A stretch of DNA of 54,369 nt, from NCBI GenBank assembly GCA_016874535.1, contig VGUA01000009.1, forward strand, positions 1-54,369, given 5' to 3'. This document shows, piece by piece, positions 32,482 to 43,072 of the stretch. Below the pieces are notes generated by a model. The model saw nothing but the letters and a program-made list of their open reading frames with translations, did not search any database and was not told the origin of the DNA. The DNA is from Gammaproteobacteria bacterium. GTDB taxonomy: Bacteria > Pseudomonadota > Gammaproteobacteria > Ga0077536. How positions within the stretch are numbered: position 1 is the first letter of the stretch; each line of letters begins with the position of its first letter. The translations under genes were made by a program, and so were the position numbers.

Positions 32482-34568
32482 ACACCTCGGCGCGCGAACC
32501 CGTGCTGGTCACGCTTGGCAATCCCAATACCGGCAAGAGCACGCTGTTCAATGCCCTCACCGGCCTCAAGCAGAAGGTCGGCAATTTTCCCGGCGTGACC
32601 GTCGAACATCTGCTCGGCCGCACTGAGCTTGGCGGTCGGACCGTGCAGGTCGTCGACCTGCCCGGCACCTATTCACTGAGCGCCCAGTCACCCGATGAAA
32701 TCGTCGCGGTGGATGTGCTGCTGGGCCACCGGGAAGAGGTCGGGCCGCCCTCCATGGTGCTCATCGTGCTGGATGCCACCAACCTGCGCCGCAATCTGTT
32801 TCTCGCGAACCAGGTGCTGGAACTCGGCCTGCCGACCGTCATCGCCCTGACCATGACCGATATGCTGGAGGCGAGCGGCGTGACCTTGGACATGGCCGCG
32901 CTCGAAGCACTGCTCGAATGCCCGGTGGTCCCGCTGGCGGTCAACAAAGGACAGGGCCTCGAGGCGTTGAAAAGCGCACTGACCATGATGCTGGCCGAGC
33001 CGAAACCCCACTCTCTGATCCTGAACCGGCCGCTACGGGAAGCCAGCACCGCACTCGCCGCTGCGCTTTCTGCCGGCCTTGAGGGACACCCGCTGCACGC
33101 GGTGGAAGTCGAACGTGCGCTGACCGACAAAGGCGGCTATGCGGAGCAGCGCCTGCTCGCGCGCTGCGGACCGGCAGCCGCGGAGGCGCTCGCGAGTGCG
33201 AGACAAGCCGTGGGCCAGGGCCGGGATCTCGCAACCTTGGAGGCCCGCGAGCGTTATCTCTGGATCAATCGCATCGTCGGTCAGGTGGAGCAGCGCAGCC
33301 CACGGCAGCGTACATGGCGTGACGGGGTGGATGTGCTGCTCAACCATCCCCTCTACGGGGCCCTTTTCTTCCTGTTGGCCATGGCGGTGGTGTTCCAGTC
33401 CGTCTTCGCCTGGGCAACGCCACTCATGGATGTCATCGATGGCGCCACGGTGGCGCTGGGTGAAACCGTGCGTACTCACTTGGGGGATGGCCTGTGGGCC
33501 AGTTTCCTGACCGATGGCGTGATCGCTGGCGTAGGCAGCGTGGTGATCTTCCTGCCCCAGATCCTCATCCTCTTCGCCTTCATCATCGTGTTGGAAGACT
33601 CCGGCTACATGTCACGTGCGGCCTTTCTGGTCGACCGACTCATGCGCTGGTGCGGCCTGTCCGGCCAGTCCTTCATCCCCATGCTCTCGAGCTTCGCCTG
33701 CGCGGTGCCCGGCATCATGGGCACGCGGGTGATCGGCAATCCTCGTGATCGCCTGGCCACCATACTCGCCGCGCCCCTCATGACCTGCTCGGCGCGCCTG
33801 CCGGTCTACACACTGCTCATCTCCGCCTTCGTGCCGCAAAAAACCTGGTTGGGTGGCCTGCTCAACCTGCAGGGGCTGGTGCTACTCGCCTTCTACCTGC
33901 TCGGACTTTTTGGCGCCGTGTTCACGGCCTTTCTCATCAAGCGCGTGCTCTATCGCGGACCTGTCACCCGTTTCCTGCTCGAGATGCCGCCTTACCGCTG
34001 GCCCAATCCGCGCTCGGTGCTGATCAAGCTGGTGGCGCGGGCCGGGATCTTCCTGCGTCGGGCCGGCACGCTGGTCTTCCTGGTTGCGCTTCTGGTGTGG
34101 GGCCTCGCTTCCTTTCCCCAGCGCCCCGAGGCCAGCCCCACGGCGCAGCTGGAGCAGAGCTATCTCGGCCGGGTGAGTCATCAGGTGGCCCCGGTATTCG
34201 CCCCCCTCGGTTGGGATTGGAAGGTCACGGCCGCCGTGATCGCCTCCTTCCCGGCGCGCGAGGTGGTGATTGCCGTGCTCGGTACGCTCTATGCCGTGGA
34301 AACGGAGGATGAATCGGCCGAGGCCACCTTGATCGGACGGCTTCGCGCCTCGACCCATGCCGATGGCAGCCTCGTCTTCACCTTGCCCATGGCGCTGGGT
34401 CTCATGGTCTTTTATGCGCTCTGCCTGCAGTGCATTTCCACCCTGGCGGTCATCCGCCGCGAGACCGCCTCCTGGCGCTGGCCGGTCCTTGCGTGGAGCT
34501 ACATGACAGGCCTCGGTTACCTCGGCGCGTTCCTCTGCTATCGCGTGGGAACGGCGCTGATGGCCTGA
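32478..34568 (+). CDS. feoB: Ferrous iron transporter FeoB
   Basis: The inner-membrane Fe(II) transporter with an N-terminal G domain. At 696 residues it is somewhat shorter than E. coli FeoB (773). G1 GNPNTGKS is at 14–21, the switch region VGNFPGVTVE at 34–43, and G3 DLPG at 60–63. The G4 base-recognition motif, normally NxxD, reads TMTD (125–128). The membrane half contains the two gate-type repeats, with IMGTRVIGNPRDRLATILAAPLMTCSARLPVY and IASFPAREVVIAVLGTLY. The ATG overlaps the feoA stop (ATGA). No FeoC gene follows; aroG begins 99 bases later with its own promoter-like element. Confidence 0.95.
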   Translation: MNTSAREPVLVTLGNPNTGKSTLFNALTGLKQKVGNFPGVTVEHLLGRTELGGRTVQVVDLPGTYSLSAQSPDEIVAVDVLLGHREEVGPPSMVLIVLDATNLRRNLFLANQVLELGLPTVIALTMTDMLEASGVTLDMAALEALLECPVVPLAVNKGQGLEALKSALTMMLAEPKPHSLILNRPLREASTALAAALSAGLEGHPLHAVEVERALTDKGGYAEQRLLARCGPAAAEALASARQAVGQGRDLATLEARERYLWINRIVGQVEQRSPRQRTWRDGVDVLLNHPLYGALFFLLAMAVVFQSVFAWATPLMDVIDGATVALGETVRTHLGDGLWASFLTDGVIAGVGSVVIFLPQILILFAFIIVLEDSGYMSRAAFLVDRLMRWCGLSGQSFIPMLSSFACAVPGIMGTRVIGNPRDRLATILAAPLMTCSARLPVYTLLISAFVPQKTWLGGLLNLQGLVLLAFYLLGLFGAVFTAFLIKRVLYRGPVTRFLLEMPPYRWPNPRSVLIKLVARAGIFLRRAGTLVFLVALLVWGLASFPQRPEASPTAQLEQSYLGRVSHQVAPVFAPLGWDWKVTAAVIASFPAREVVIAVLGTLYAVETEDESAEATLIGRLRASTHADGSLVFTLPMALGLMVFYALCLQCISTLAVIRRETASWRWPVLAWSYMTGLGYLGAFLCYRVGTALMA

Positions 34569-34617
34569 CAGGCATCCGCACCCAGCACGATACTCTCCCC
34601 TCGCACGATGGGCCGGC

Positions 34618-34623
34618 TACAAT
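34618..34623 (+). promoter_or_regulatory. Candidate -10 box before aroG
   Basis: TACAAT (5/6 to TATAAT) lies 45 bases before the aroG ATG in an otherwise GC-rich gap. No matching -35 box is visible at 16–18 bases. Confidence 0.35.
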
Positions 34624-34667
34624 GCGGGCCCGCCTTGGCAGTGCGGTCCCAAAGGAGTCCCAAGCCC

Positions 34668-35729
34668 ATGTTCGAAATCACTGACGACGCCCGCATCGCC
34701 GGCTATCGTCCCCTGCTTCCTCCGGCCATCCTCATAGAGGAGCTGCCGCTCACCGAGCATGCCTCGCATGTGGTCTCCCGCGCGCGCCGGGCGGCGGAAA
34801 AAATCATCAAGGGCGAGGATGATCGCCTGCTCGTCATCGTCGGCCCCTGCTCCATCCACGACACCAAGGCGGCGCTCGAATACGCGGACCGCCTGCAGAG
34901 CGCGGTGGAAGCCCATGCCGCCGACCTCATGATCATCATGCGGGTGTATTTCGAGAAGCCCCGGACCACCATCGGCTGGAAGGGGCTCATCAATGATCCG
35001 CATCTGGATGGAAGCTTCGACATCAACAATGGCCTGCGCATGGCGCGTCGCCTGCTGCTGGAACTCGCCAACCGTGGCCTTGCCTCCGGCACCGAGTTCC
35101 TCGATGTGATCACCCCACAGTTCATCGCCGACCTCATCGCCTGGGGCGCCATCGGCGCGCGCACCACGGAAAGCCAGATTCACCGGGAGCTCGCCTCGGG
35201 CCTCTCCATGCCGGTGGGCTTCAAGAACGGGACCGACGGCAATGTGCGGATTGCGGTCGATGCCATCGGAGCGGCGCGCAACGCCCACCATTTCCTCTCG
35301 GTGACCAAGCAGGGAATTTCCGCCATCGTGACCACGCGCGGCAATGAGCATTGCCATGTGATCCTGCGCGGATCGAACAGCGGTCCCAACTACGATGCAG
35401 CCGCGCTGGAAGCGTGCTCCGGCGCGCTTGAGAAGGCGGGCCTGCCGTCGCGCATCATGATCGACTGCAGCCACGGCAACAGCCGCAAGGATCACAATCG
35501 GCAGCCGGCGGTGGCCGAGGACATCGCGGCGCAGGTGGCAGCGGGCTCGCAGCGCATCGCGGGCGTGATGCTGGAAAGCCACCTCAAGGAAGGCAAGCAA
35601 AACCATACGGCCTCCACGCCCCTCGTGTATGGCCAGAGCATCACCGATGCCTGCATCTCCTGGGAGACCACGGTGCCGGTGCTCGAAACCCTCGCAGCAG
35701 CGGTACGGGCGCGGCGCGCCAAGGCGTGA
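34668..35729 (+). CDS. aroG: 3-deoxy-7-phosphoheptulonate synthase, class I (AroG type)
   Basis: First enzyme of the shikimate pathway, condensing phosphoenolpyruvate with erythrose 4-phosphate. At 353 residues it matches E. coli AroG (350). Active-site blocks are VIVGPCSIHD, YFEKPRTTIGWKGLINDPHLDGSF, ASGTEFLDVITPQ, GARTTESQIHRELASGLSMPVGFKNGTDG, HCHVILRGS, DCSHGNSRKDH and EGKQNHT. The ATG at 34668 has AAAGGAG ten bases before it. Which aromatic amino acid inhibits it cannot be decided by eye. Its stop overlaps the start of the importer's binding protein gene (GTGA), an unexpected coupling to a transporter. Confidence 0.95.
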   Translation: MFEITDDARIAGYRPLLPPAILIEELPLTEHASHVVSRARRAAEKIIKGEDDRLLVIVGPCSIHDTKAALEYADRLQSAVEAHAADLMIIMRVYFEKPRTTIGWKGLINDPHLDGSFDINNGLRMARRLLLELANRGLASGTEFLDVITPQFIADLIAWGAIGARTTESQIHRELASGLSMPVGFKNGTDGNVRIAVDAIGAARNAHHFLSVTKQGISAIVTTRGNEHCHVILRGSNSGPNYDAAALEACSGALEKAGLPSRIMIDCSHGNSRKDHNRQPAVAEDIAAQVAAGSQRIAGVMLESHLKEGKQNHTASTPLVYGQSITDACISWETTVPVLETLAAAVRARRAKA

Positions 35730-36595
35730 GCTCATCCCGCCCGCGCGGTGTGGCCGCAAGGCTCATACGCGCGGGCCTGTTTTTCCTGCCCGCACTCGTA
35801 CTGGCAGCGCCCTTGCCCGCCACGCCCGACCGGATCGTTTCGCTGAACCTGTGCACCGACAGCCTGCTGCTTGAACTGGCTCCGACCAATGTCAGTCTGT
35901 CTCTCACCCGGCTCAGCCGGGATCCCCGGCTTTCCCCGCTTGCAGCAGAGGCTGCTCGACATGCCAGCAATGACGGCTTGGCGGAGCAGGTCGTCGCCTT
36001 CAAGCCACAACTCGTATTGGCGGCGAGCGACAGCAGCCCGGCAATCCAGCTCCTGCGTGAGCTCGGCTATCGGGTGGAGATCTTTGCACCGGCGAATAGG
36101 CTGGCTGACTACCAACGCGCGCTGCACCGCCTCGCTGGACTCCTGGGCAGCGAGCAGACAGGCGTGGGGCTGTGGTCGCAGCTGCAGGAGCGCCTGTCGA
36201 CCTTGCCGCGCCTCGTTACGCCAGAGCGCGCTCTGATGCTCTCCGGCAACGGCTATCTACCGGATGAAGGTTCACTGTCACGCGAACTGCTGGCAACGGT
36301 CGGTCTCGAGGATGCCCGTGCGCGCTACGTGAGGACGGCACAGGGGACGTTGCCGCTGGAGGCATTGGTCCGCCACCCGCCCAGCTGGCTCGTGGCGGGC
36401 ATCGCGCCGGGCGGTGCGCCCTCGCTGGCCGGGGAATATCTCGGTCATCCAGCCTTGCAGGCGGTCTTCGCGGATTCCTCCCGCGTGATCCCGCTACCCG
36501 AAGCGCTCTTCACCTGCGCGGGAAGCCATTTCGCGGACGCCGCGGCGGCCCTTTCCCAGGCCTTGGTGCGCGGAGGGGCGAGGATGCAGCCATGA
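35726..36595 (+). CDS. BtuF-like periplasmic binding protein of an ABC importer
   Basis: A 289-residue exported protein of the PF01497 type that binds corrinoids, haem or ferric siderophores. A signal peptide covers residues ~1–32. Family signs are RIVSLNLCTDSLLLELAP, VVAFKPQLVLAASDSSPA, LRELGYRVEIFAPANRL, and the helical backbone linking two lobes. The ligand is not determined; no B12 riboswitch or Fur box is visible upstream. The GTG overlaps the aroG stop and its own stop overlaps the permease start (ATGA). Confidence 0.85.
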   Translation: MSSSRPRGVAARLIRAGLFFLPALVLAAPLPATPDRIVSLNLCTDSLLLELAPTNVSLSLTRLSRDPRLSPLAAEAARHASNDGLAEQVVAFKPQLVLAASDSSPAIQLLRELGYRVEIFAPANRLADYQRALHRLAGLLGSEQTGVGLWSQLQERLSTLPRLVTPERALMLSGNGYLPDEGSLSRELLATVGLEDARARYVRTAQGTLPLEALVRHPPSWLVAGIAPGGAPSLAGEYLGHPALQAVFADSSRVIPLPEALFTCAGSHFADAAAALSQALVRGGARMQP

Positions 36596-37578
36596 ATGCG
36601 CGTGCCGGGCGCTGGGCGGTTCTGGGCCTTGGAGCTTGCACACTCCTGCTGGCCATCTCCCTGTGCGCAGGATTGCCGCTCGCGGAGCTCTTCGGGTCAC
36701 ATCAGGGCGATTCGAAGCTTGGGCTGGTGGTCCTCGAGATACGTTTGCCGAGAGCCTTGCTGGCGCTCGTGATTGGCGCGGGCCTCGGTGCCGCCGGGGC
36801 GGCCTTGCAGGCGCTGCTGCGCAATCCGCTTGCCGAGCCCGGCGTGCTTGGCATTTCCGCAGGCGCGGCGGCGGGCGCGGTGCTCGCCTTCTACAGCGGA
36901 CTCAGCCTCACTTTCGCGCCGCTGCTGCCGCTGGGAGGATTCATCGGCGCACTGCTCGTGACCGTCGTCCTGTCGATGCTGGCTGCGCGCGCGACCAGCA
37001 CCACCACGCTTTTGCTCGCCGGACTTGCACTCAACAGCCTGCTCGGCGCCGTCGTCGCGCTGCTGCTGAGTCTCGCGCCCAATCCCTATGCGCTTTACGA
37101 ACTCTATTTCTGGCTGATGGGTTCCGTGACAGATCGCAGCCTCCTGCATCTCGCGCTGGCAGCTCCGCCCCTGTTGGTGGGCATCGCGCTGCTGGTGCGC
37201 GAAGCCCGCCCGATGGAAGTGCTGGCACTGGGCGAAGAAACTGCGGTCAGCCTCGGGCTCGATCTGCCCCGCTTGCGTCAGCGCGTGATCTTCGCCACTG
37301 CGCTGGCCGTGGGACCTGGGGTCGCTGTCGCGGGTGCCATCGCCTTCGTCGGCATGCTGGTGCCACACCTCGTGCGCGCGCTGGTGGGCAGTGCGCGACC
37401 GCGCCTTCTCATCCCCCTGAGCGCCATCGGCGGAGGTGCACTCACACTGCTCGCGGATTTGTTGAGTCGCAGCCCCCTGCTGCCGGTAGAGCTCAAGCTC
37501 GGTGTGATCACCGCGCTGCTTGGTGCCCCGGCATTCCTGCTGGTGGCGCTCAGACTGCGCGAGGGCGTCGCCCGATGA
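36592..37578 (+). CDS. FecCD-family ABC importer permease (BtuC-like)
   Basis: A 328-residue inner-membrane permease with about 9–10 helices. FecCD family signatures: EIRLPRALLALVIGAGLGAAGAALQALLRNPLAEP, LGISAGAAAGAV, WLMGSVTDRS, and the coupling stretch GVAVAGAIAFVGMLVPHLVR, which contacts the ATPase. It works as a dimer with the downstream ATPase and the upstream binding protein. Overlaps both neighbours by 4 bases. Confidence 0.92.
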   Translation: MNARAGRWAVLGLGACTLLLAISLCAGLPLAELFGSHQGDSKLGLVVLEIRLPRALLALVIGAGLGAAGAALQALLRNPLAEPGVLGISAGAAAGAVLAFYSGLSLTFAPLLPLGGFIGALLVTVVLSMLAARATSTTTLLLAGLALNSLLGAVVALLLSLAPNPYALYELYFWLMGSVTDRSLLHLALAAPPLLVGIALLVREARPMEVLALGEETAVSLGLDLPRLRQRVIFATALAVGPGVAVAGAIAFVGMLVPHLVRALVGSARPRLLIPLSAIGGGALTLLADLLSRSPLLPVELKLGVITALLGAPAFLLVALRLREGVAR

Positions 37579-38363
37579 TGATGCTTCGGGCTGAGAATCT
37601 GCACTGCCTGCGCGACGGCAAGCCGGTACTCAAGGGCTTGGGCTTCGAGCTTGCTGCCGGCGAAGTACTTGGCGTCCTCGGCCCCAATGGCGCGGGCAAG
37701 AGCAGCCTGCTGCTGACTCTCGCCGGCCTGCTGCCGCTGTCCTCCGGCGCCCTGCGACTGGGCGACACGGATTCCTTCACGCTCACACCGCTGGCGCGCG
37801 CGCGTCGTGTGGGCTACCTCCCCCAACAGCCCATGCTCGCCTGGCCGCTCAGCGTGCGCGAACTCGTCGGTCAGGGGCGATTTCCGCATCCGGCCGATCC
37901 CGAGGCCGATACGAACGCTGTCGACGCCGCACTCCTGCGTACCGAGCTGACAACGCTCGCGGAGAGAGACGTGGCGACCCTCTCGGGTGGAGAGCGTGCG
38001 CGGGCGCATCTCGCGCGGCTTCTGGCAGGCAGGCATGAGCTGCTCTTGTGTGACGAGCCTGTCGCGGCCCTGGAGCCCTTTCATCAACTGGCCTTCCTGG
38101 CCTTGCTGCAGAGCTTGGCGCGTGAGGGTGGGAGCAGCATCATCGTCGTCCTGCATGATCTGGCCTTGGCTGCCCGCTGGTGCGACCGCGTGCTCGTGCT
38201 TGCCGAAGGTCGCGCGGTGGCCAGCGGCGCGCCCGACCTGGTGCTGGACGATGAACTGCTGGCGAGCGTCTTCAGGGTATGCGGCACCCGCGATGCGAAC
38301 AGTCGTTTGCTCGGCCTCGCGCCGTTGAACCGGCAGGATCGGCTGCGCATCGCAGGCGAATAA
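37575..38363 (+). CDS. ABC importer ATP-binding protein (BtuD/FecE-like)
   Basis: A 262-residue ATPase energising the FecCD-type importer. Walker A GPNGAGKS is near residues 37–44, the Q-loop in YLPQQP, signature LSGGERARAHLARLL, Walker B LLLCDEPVAAL and the switch histidine in VLHDLALAARWCD. The start is ATG 37575, the first of three consecutive ATG codons, overlapping the permease stop. A longer open frame upstream is only a shadow of the permease gene. The C-terminus ends after the standard domain. Confidence 0.92.
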   Translation: MMMLRAENLHCLRDGKPVLKGLGFELAAGEVLGVLGPNGAGKSSLLLTLAGLLPLSSGALRLGDTDSFTLTPLARARRVGYLPQQPMLAWPLSVRELVGQGRFPHPADPEADTNAVDAALLRTELTTLAERDVATLSGGERARAHLARLLAGRHELLLCDEPVAALEPFHQLAFLALLQSLAREGGSSIIVVLHDLALAARWCDRVLVLAEGRAVASGAPDLVLDDELLASVFRVCGTRDANSRLLGLAPLNRQDRLRIAGE

Positions 38364-38442
38364 GCTTATTCGGCGTCGGCCTAATCGGGCTCGGGCCAGG
38401 AGGGGATAATGCGCGCCGTCCTGTCACTGCCGGTGCGAGCCC

Positions 38443-39108
38443 ATGTCCACTCCCAAGCCCGTTGACAACATTCCAGTCCTTCGCGATCGGCAGGAAGCCG
38501 TCCTGCCTGCAGGCCTCGAACAACCTGAGGACATCATTGCGTGGGCGCTGGACCGCGCCGAGCGGCCCATTCTGAGCACCAATTTTCGGCCGCATACCGC
38601 GGCCATCCTGCACCTCGTGACCCGAGCCTGCCCGGGTATTCCCGTCATCTGGGTGGACAGCGGCTACAACACACCCGCCACTTATCGCTATGCGGAGGAG
38701 ATCACACGGCAACTGGCGCTCAACCTGCAGGTGTATATGCCGAAGGTCAGTGTGGCTCGGCGCACGGCGGTTTTCGGTGGCGTACCGGGACTGACTGATC
38801 CGCGCCATGCGGAATTCACGCGGGAGGTGAAACTGGAGCCCTTCGAACGTGCCTTGCGCGAGTGGAAACCTGATGTCTGGTTCACGGGGATACGGGCAGA
38901 GCAGAACGATTTCCGCCGCTCACTGGGCGTGGTTTCACGCGGCCCCTCCGGCACATTGAAGGTTGCCCCGCTGCATCACTGGCCCAGTGTTGATCTCGAA
39001 AATCATATCCACCGGTATCAGCTGCCGGACAATTCCGATTATGTGGATCCCACCAAGGGCGAAGACCGCCTGGAGTGCGGACTGCAGTTTCTGGGTAGCG
39101 GCATCTGA
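38443..39108 (+). CDS. cysH: Phosphoadenosine phosphosulfate reductase family protein (CysH)
   Basis: Reduces PAPS to sulfite in assimilatory sulfate reduction, using thioredoxin. The 221-residue protein has TNFRPHTAAILHLVTRACPGIPVIWVDSGYNTPATYRYAEE near the N-terminus, TGIRAEQNDFR, PLHHWPSVDLENHIHRYQLP, and the catalytic cysteine C212 in ECGLQ at the C-terminus. It lacks the two cysteine pairs of the iron-sulfur (APS-type) enzymes, so PAPS is the likely substrate. The first loop reads STNFRP where SSSFG or SGGKDS is more usual, so it is somewhat divergent. It stands alone, convergent with fumarase. Confidence 0.85.
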   Translation: MSTPKPVDNIPVLRDRQEAVLPAGLEQPEDIIAWALDRAERPILSTNFRPHTAAILHLVTRACPGIPVIWVDSGYNTPATYRYAEEITRQLALNLQVYMPKVSVARRTAVFGGVPGLTDPRHAEFTREVKLEPFERALREWKPDVWFTGIRAEQNDFRRSLGVVSRGPSGTLKVAPLHHWPSVDLENHIHRYQLPDNSDYVDPTKGEDRLECGLQFLGSGI

Positions 39109-39120
39109 CTCCACCAGCCA

Positions 39121-39148
39121 GACACCGCGTGCACGCGAACAGGGTGTC
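39121..39148. terminator. Hairpin between convergent cysH and fumarase genes
   Basis: GACACC (39121–39126) pairs with GGTGTC (39143–39148), with the self-complementary GCGTGCACGC (39127–39136) inside. It touches the fumarase stop codon. No T-tract is seen. Confidence 0.35.
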
Positions 39149-40670
39149 AGGCAGTCACCACCGGAATCTTGCCGATGCGCTTGCGCCATTCTGCTGGACC
39201 GGTCTTGTGCACGGACTCGCCATTGGCATCCACGGCAACCGTCACCGGCATGTCTTCCACCTCGAACTCATAGACGGCTTCCATGCCGAGATCGGCAAAA
39301 GCCACCACGCGTGATTTGCGAATCGCCTTGGACACGAGATAGGCCGCGCCGCCGACCGCCATCAGGTACACCGCGCGATGCTTGCGAATGGATTCGATGG
39401 CAATGGGCCCACGCTCGGCCTTGCCGATCATGCCGAGCAGTCCGGTCTGTTCGAGCATCATGTCGGTGAATTTGTCCATGCGCGTGGCAGTGGTCGGGCC
39501 GGCGGGTCCCACCACCTCGTCACGCACCGGGTCGACCGGTCCCACGTAATAAATGAAGCGCCCGTGAAAATCGACGCCCTCCGGCAGGGCTTCGCCGCGC
39601 GCGAGGATCTCCTGGATGCGCTTGTGGGCCGCATCGCGGCCGGTGAGCATGGCGCCGCTCAGAAGCAGGGTCTCGCCCGGCTTCCACTGTGCGATTTCCG
39701 CGGGCGTGACGGTGTCCAGATTCACCCGACGGGCTGTAGCCCCGGCAGACCAGGTGATTTCGGGCCAGTCCTCGAGACTCGGCACCGGCAGCTCGGCCGG
39801 GCCGGAACCGTCCAGCACGAAGTGCGCATGGCGGGTCGCGGCGCAGTTCGGGATCATCGCGACGGGTTTGGACGCAGCATGGGTCGGGAATTCGCGAATC
39901 TTCACGTCGAGCACGGTCGTGAGGCCGCCCAGACCTTGCGCGCCTATCCCTAGCGCATTGACCTTCTCGTAGAGTTCCAGCCTGAGTTCTTCCATTGCAT
40001 TCGCCGGGCCGCGCGCAACGAGTTCCTGGATATCAATGGGATCCATCAGCGCCTCCTTGGCCATCAGCACCGCTTTTTCCGCCGTGCCGCCGATACCGAT
40101 GCCGAGCATGCCGGGTGGGCACCAGCCGGCACCCATGAGCGGCACGGTATTCAGCACCCAGTCGACGATGCTGTCCGAAGGATTGAGCATCACGAACTTC
40201 GACTTGTTCTCCGAGCCGCCGCCCTTGGCCGCCACCGTGATTTCGAGCTCATCGCCCTGCACCAGCTCCATATGAATCACGGCTGGCGTGTTGTCGCGGG
40301 TGTTCACGCGCTTGCCGGCCGGATCCGCCACGATGGACGCGCGCAGCTTGTTGTCCGGGTGCAGGTAGGCACGACGCACGCCCTCGTTGATCATGTCGGT
40401 GAGGCTCAGCGAGCCCTCCCAGCGCACTCCCATGCCAATCTTGCAGAACACGGTGACGATGCCGGTGTCCTGGCAGATGGGCCGGTGTCCCTCCGCACAC
40501 ATGCGCGAATTGATGAGGATCTGGGCCATCGCATCCTTGGCGGCCTGCGATTCTTCGCGCTCATAGGCCGCAGCGAGATTCTTGATGTAATCGGTGGGGT
40601 GGTAGTAGGAGATGTACTGGAGCGCATCGGCCACGCTCTGAATCACGTCGTCCTGGCGGATGGTCGTCAT
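39147..40670 (-). CDS. fumA: Fumarate hydratase, class I (iron-sulfur)
   Basis: Interconverts fumarate and malate in the TCA cycle using an oxygen-sensitive 4Fe-4S cluster. The 507-residue protein joins the alpha and beta modules in one chain, as E. coli FumA/FumB do. Cluster cysteines are probably those in ICQDTGIVTVF, MIPNCAAT and GWCPPGMLGIGIGGT. The C-terminal beta module includes GPTTATRMDKFTDMMLEQ and AVGGAAYLVSKAI. The ATG at 40670 follows GAGGAG. It is the last gene of the ETF run, 23 bases after acetoacetyl-CoA synthetase. Confidence 0.95.
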   Translation of the reverse strand: MTTIRQDDVIQSVADALQYISYYHPTDYIKNLAAAYEREESQAAKDAMAQILINSRMCAEGHRPICQDTGIVTVFCKIGMGVRWEGSLSLTDMINEGVRRAYLHPDNKLRASIVADPAGKRVNTRDNTPAVIHMELVQGDELEITVAAKGGGSENKSKFVMLNPSDSIVDWVLNTVPLMGAGWCPPGMLGIGIGGTAEKAVLMAKEALMDPIDIQELVARGPANAMEELRLELYEKVNALGIGAQGLGGLTTVLDVKIREFPTHAASKPVAMIPNCAATRHAHFVLDGSGPAELPVPSLEDWPEITWSAGATARRVNLDTVTPAEIAQWKPGETLLLSGAMLTGRDAAHKRIQEILARGEALPEGVDFHGRFIYYVGPVDPVRDEVVGPAGPTTATRMDKFTDMMLEQTGLLGMIGKAERGPIAIESIRKHRAVYLMAVGGAAYLVSKAIRKSRVVAFADLGMEAVYEFEVEDMPVTVAVDANGESVHKTGPAEWRKRIGKIPVVTA

Positions 40671-40693
40671 GGGGATCTCCTCTGTACTGTTGA

Positions 40694-42634
<1,941 letters not shown>

Positions 42635-42737
42635 GCAGTCATCTCCGTGGAGCGAACGGGATTGCGGACCGGGATCCGCCTCGGGCTTGCCCCTCCCGAC
42701 GCGCGCGGGGCACGCCGGTGAGAGGTCTGGAGGCAGA

Positions 42738-43055
42738 TCAGTCGTTCTTCGCGACGTGAATCACGAGGCCCTCAAATTCGGGCTGCATCGTGATCTGGCA
42801 GGTGAGCCGGCTGTGAGTCCGCCGATCATTCGCGAGATCCAGCGTGGCATCCTCGATTTCATTGGGCCCGCCCACCTTGTCGGCCCAGGCATCATCCACA
42901 TAGGCGTGGCAGGTACTGCAAGCGCAGCTGCCGCCGCAGATTGCAAGAATCCCCGGCACGCCACCGGCAATGGCTCCCTCCATCACCGACAGGCCATTGG
43001 CGATGTCGCATTGGTGGGATTTTCCTTCGAGATCGATAAAAGTGACTTTTGGCAT
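42738..43055 (-). CDS. Adrenodoxin-type [2Fe-2S] ferredoxin
   Basis: A 105-residue ferredoxin of the adrenodoxin/putidaredoxin type. Cluster ligands fit C40, C46, C49 and C86 (CGGSCACSTCH and RLTCQ). Such ferredoxins pass electrons from an FAD reductase to a cytochrome P450 or other oxygenase. It follows the reductase gene by 17 bases and pairs with a second, related ferredoxin upstream of the reductase. Confidence 0.94.
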   Translation of the reverse strand: MPKVTFIDLEGKSHQCDIANGLSVMEGAIAGGVPGILAICGGSCACSTCHAYVDDAWADKVGGPNEIEDATLDLANDRRTHSRLTCQITMQPEFEGLVIHVAKND

Positions 43056-43072
43056 GGCGTTTCTGGTTGAGG

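Noticed and set aside
35600-35726. Cobalamin riboswitch before the BtuFCD-like genes
   Set aside because: The importer overlaps the aroG stop, leaving no room for a leader, and no B12-box-like sequence is seen.
36636-38363. A 575-residue ABC ATPase with a long N-terminal extension
   Set aside because: The extension is the permease gene read in another frame; the ATPase starts at 37575, overlapping the permease stop.
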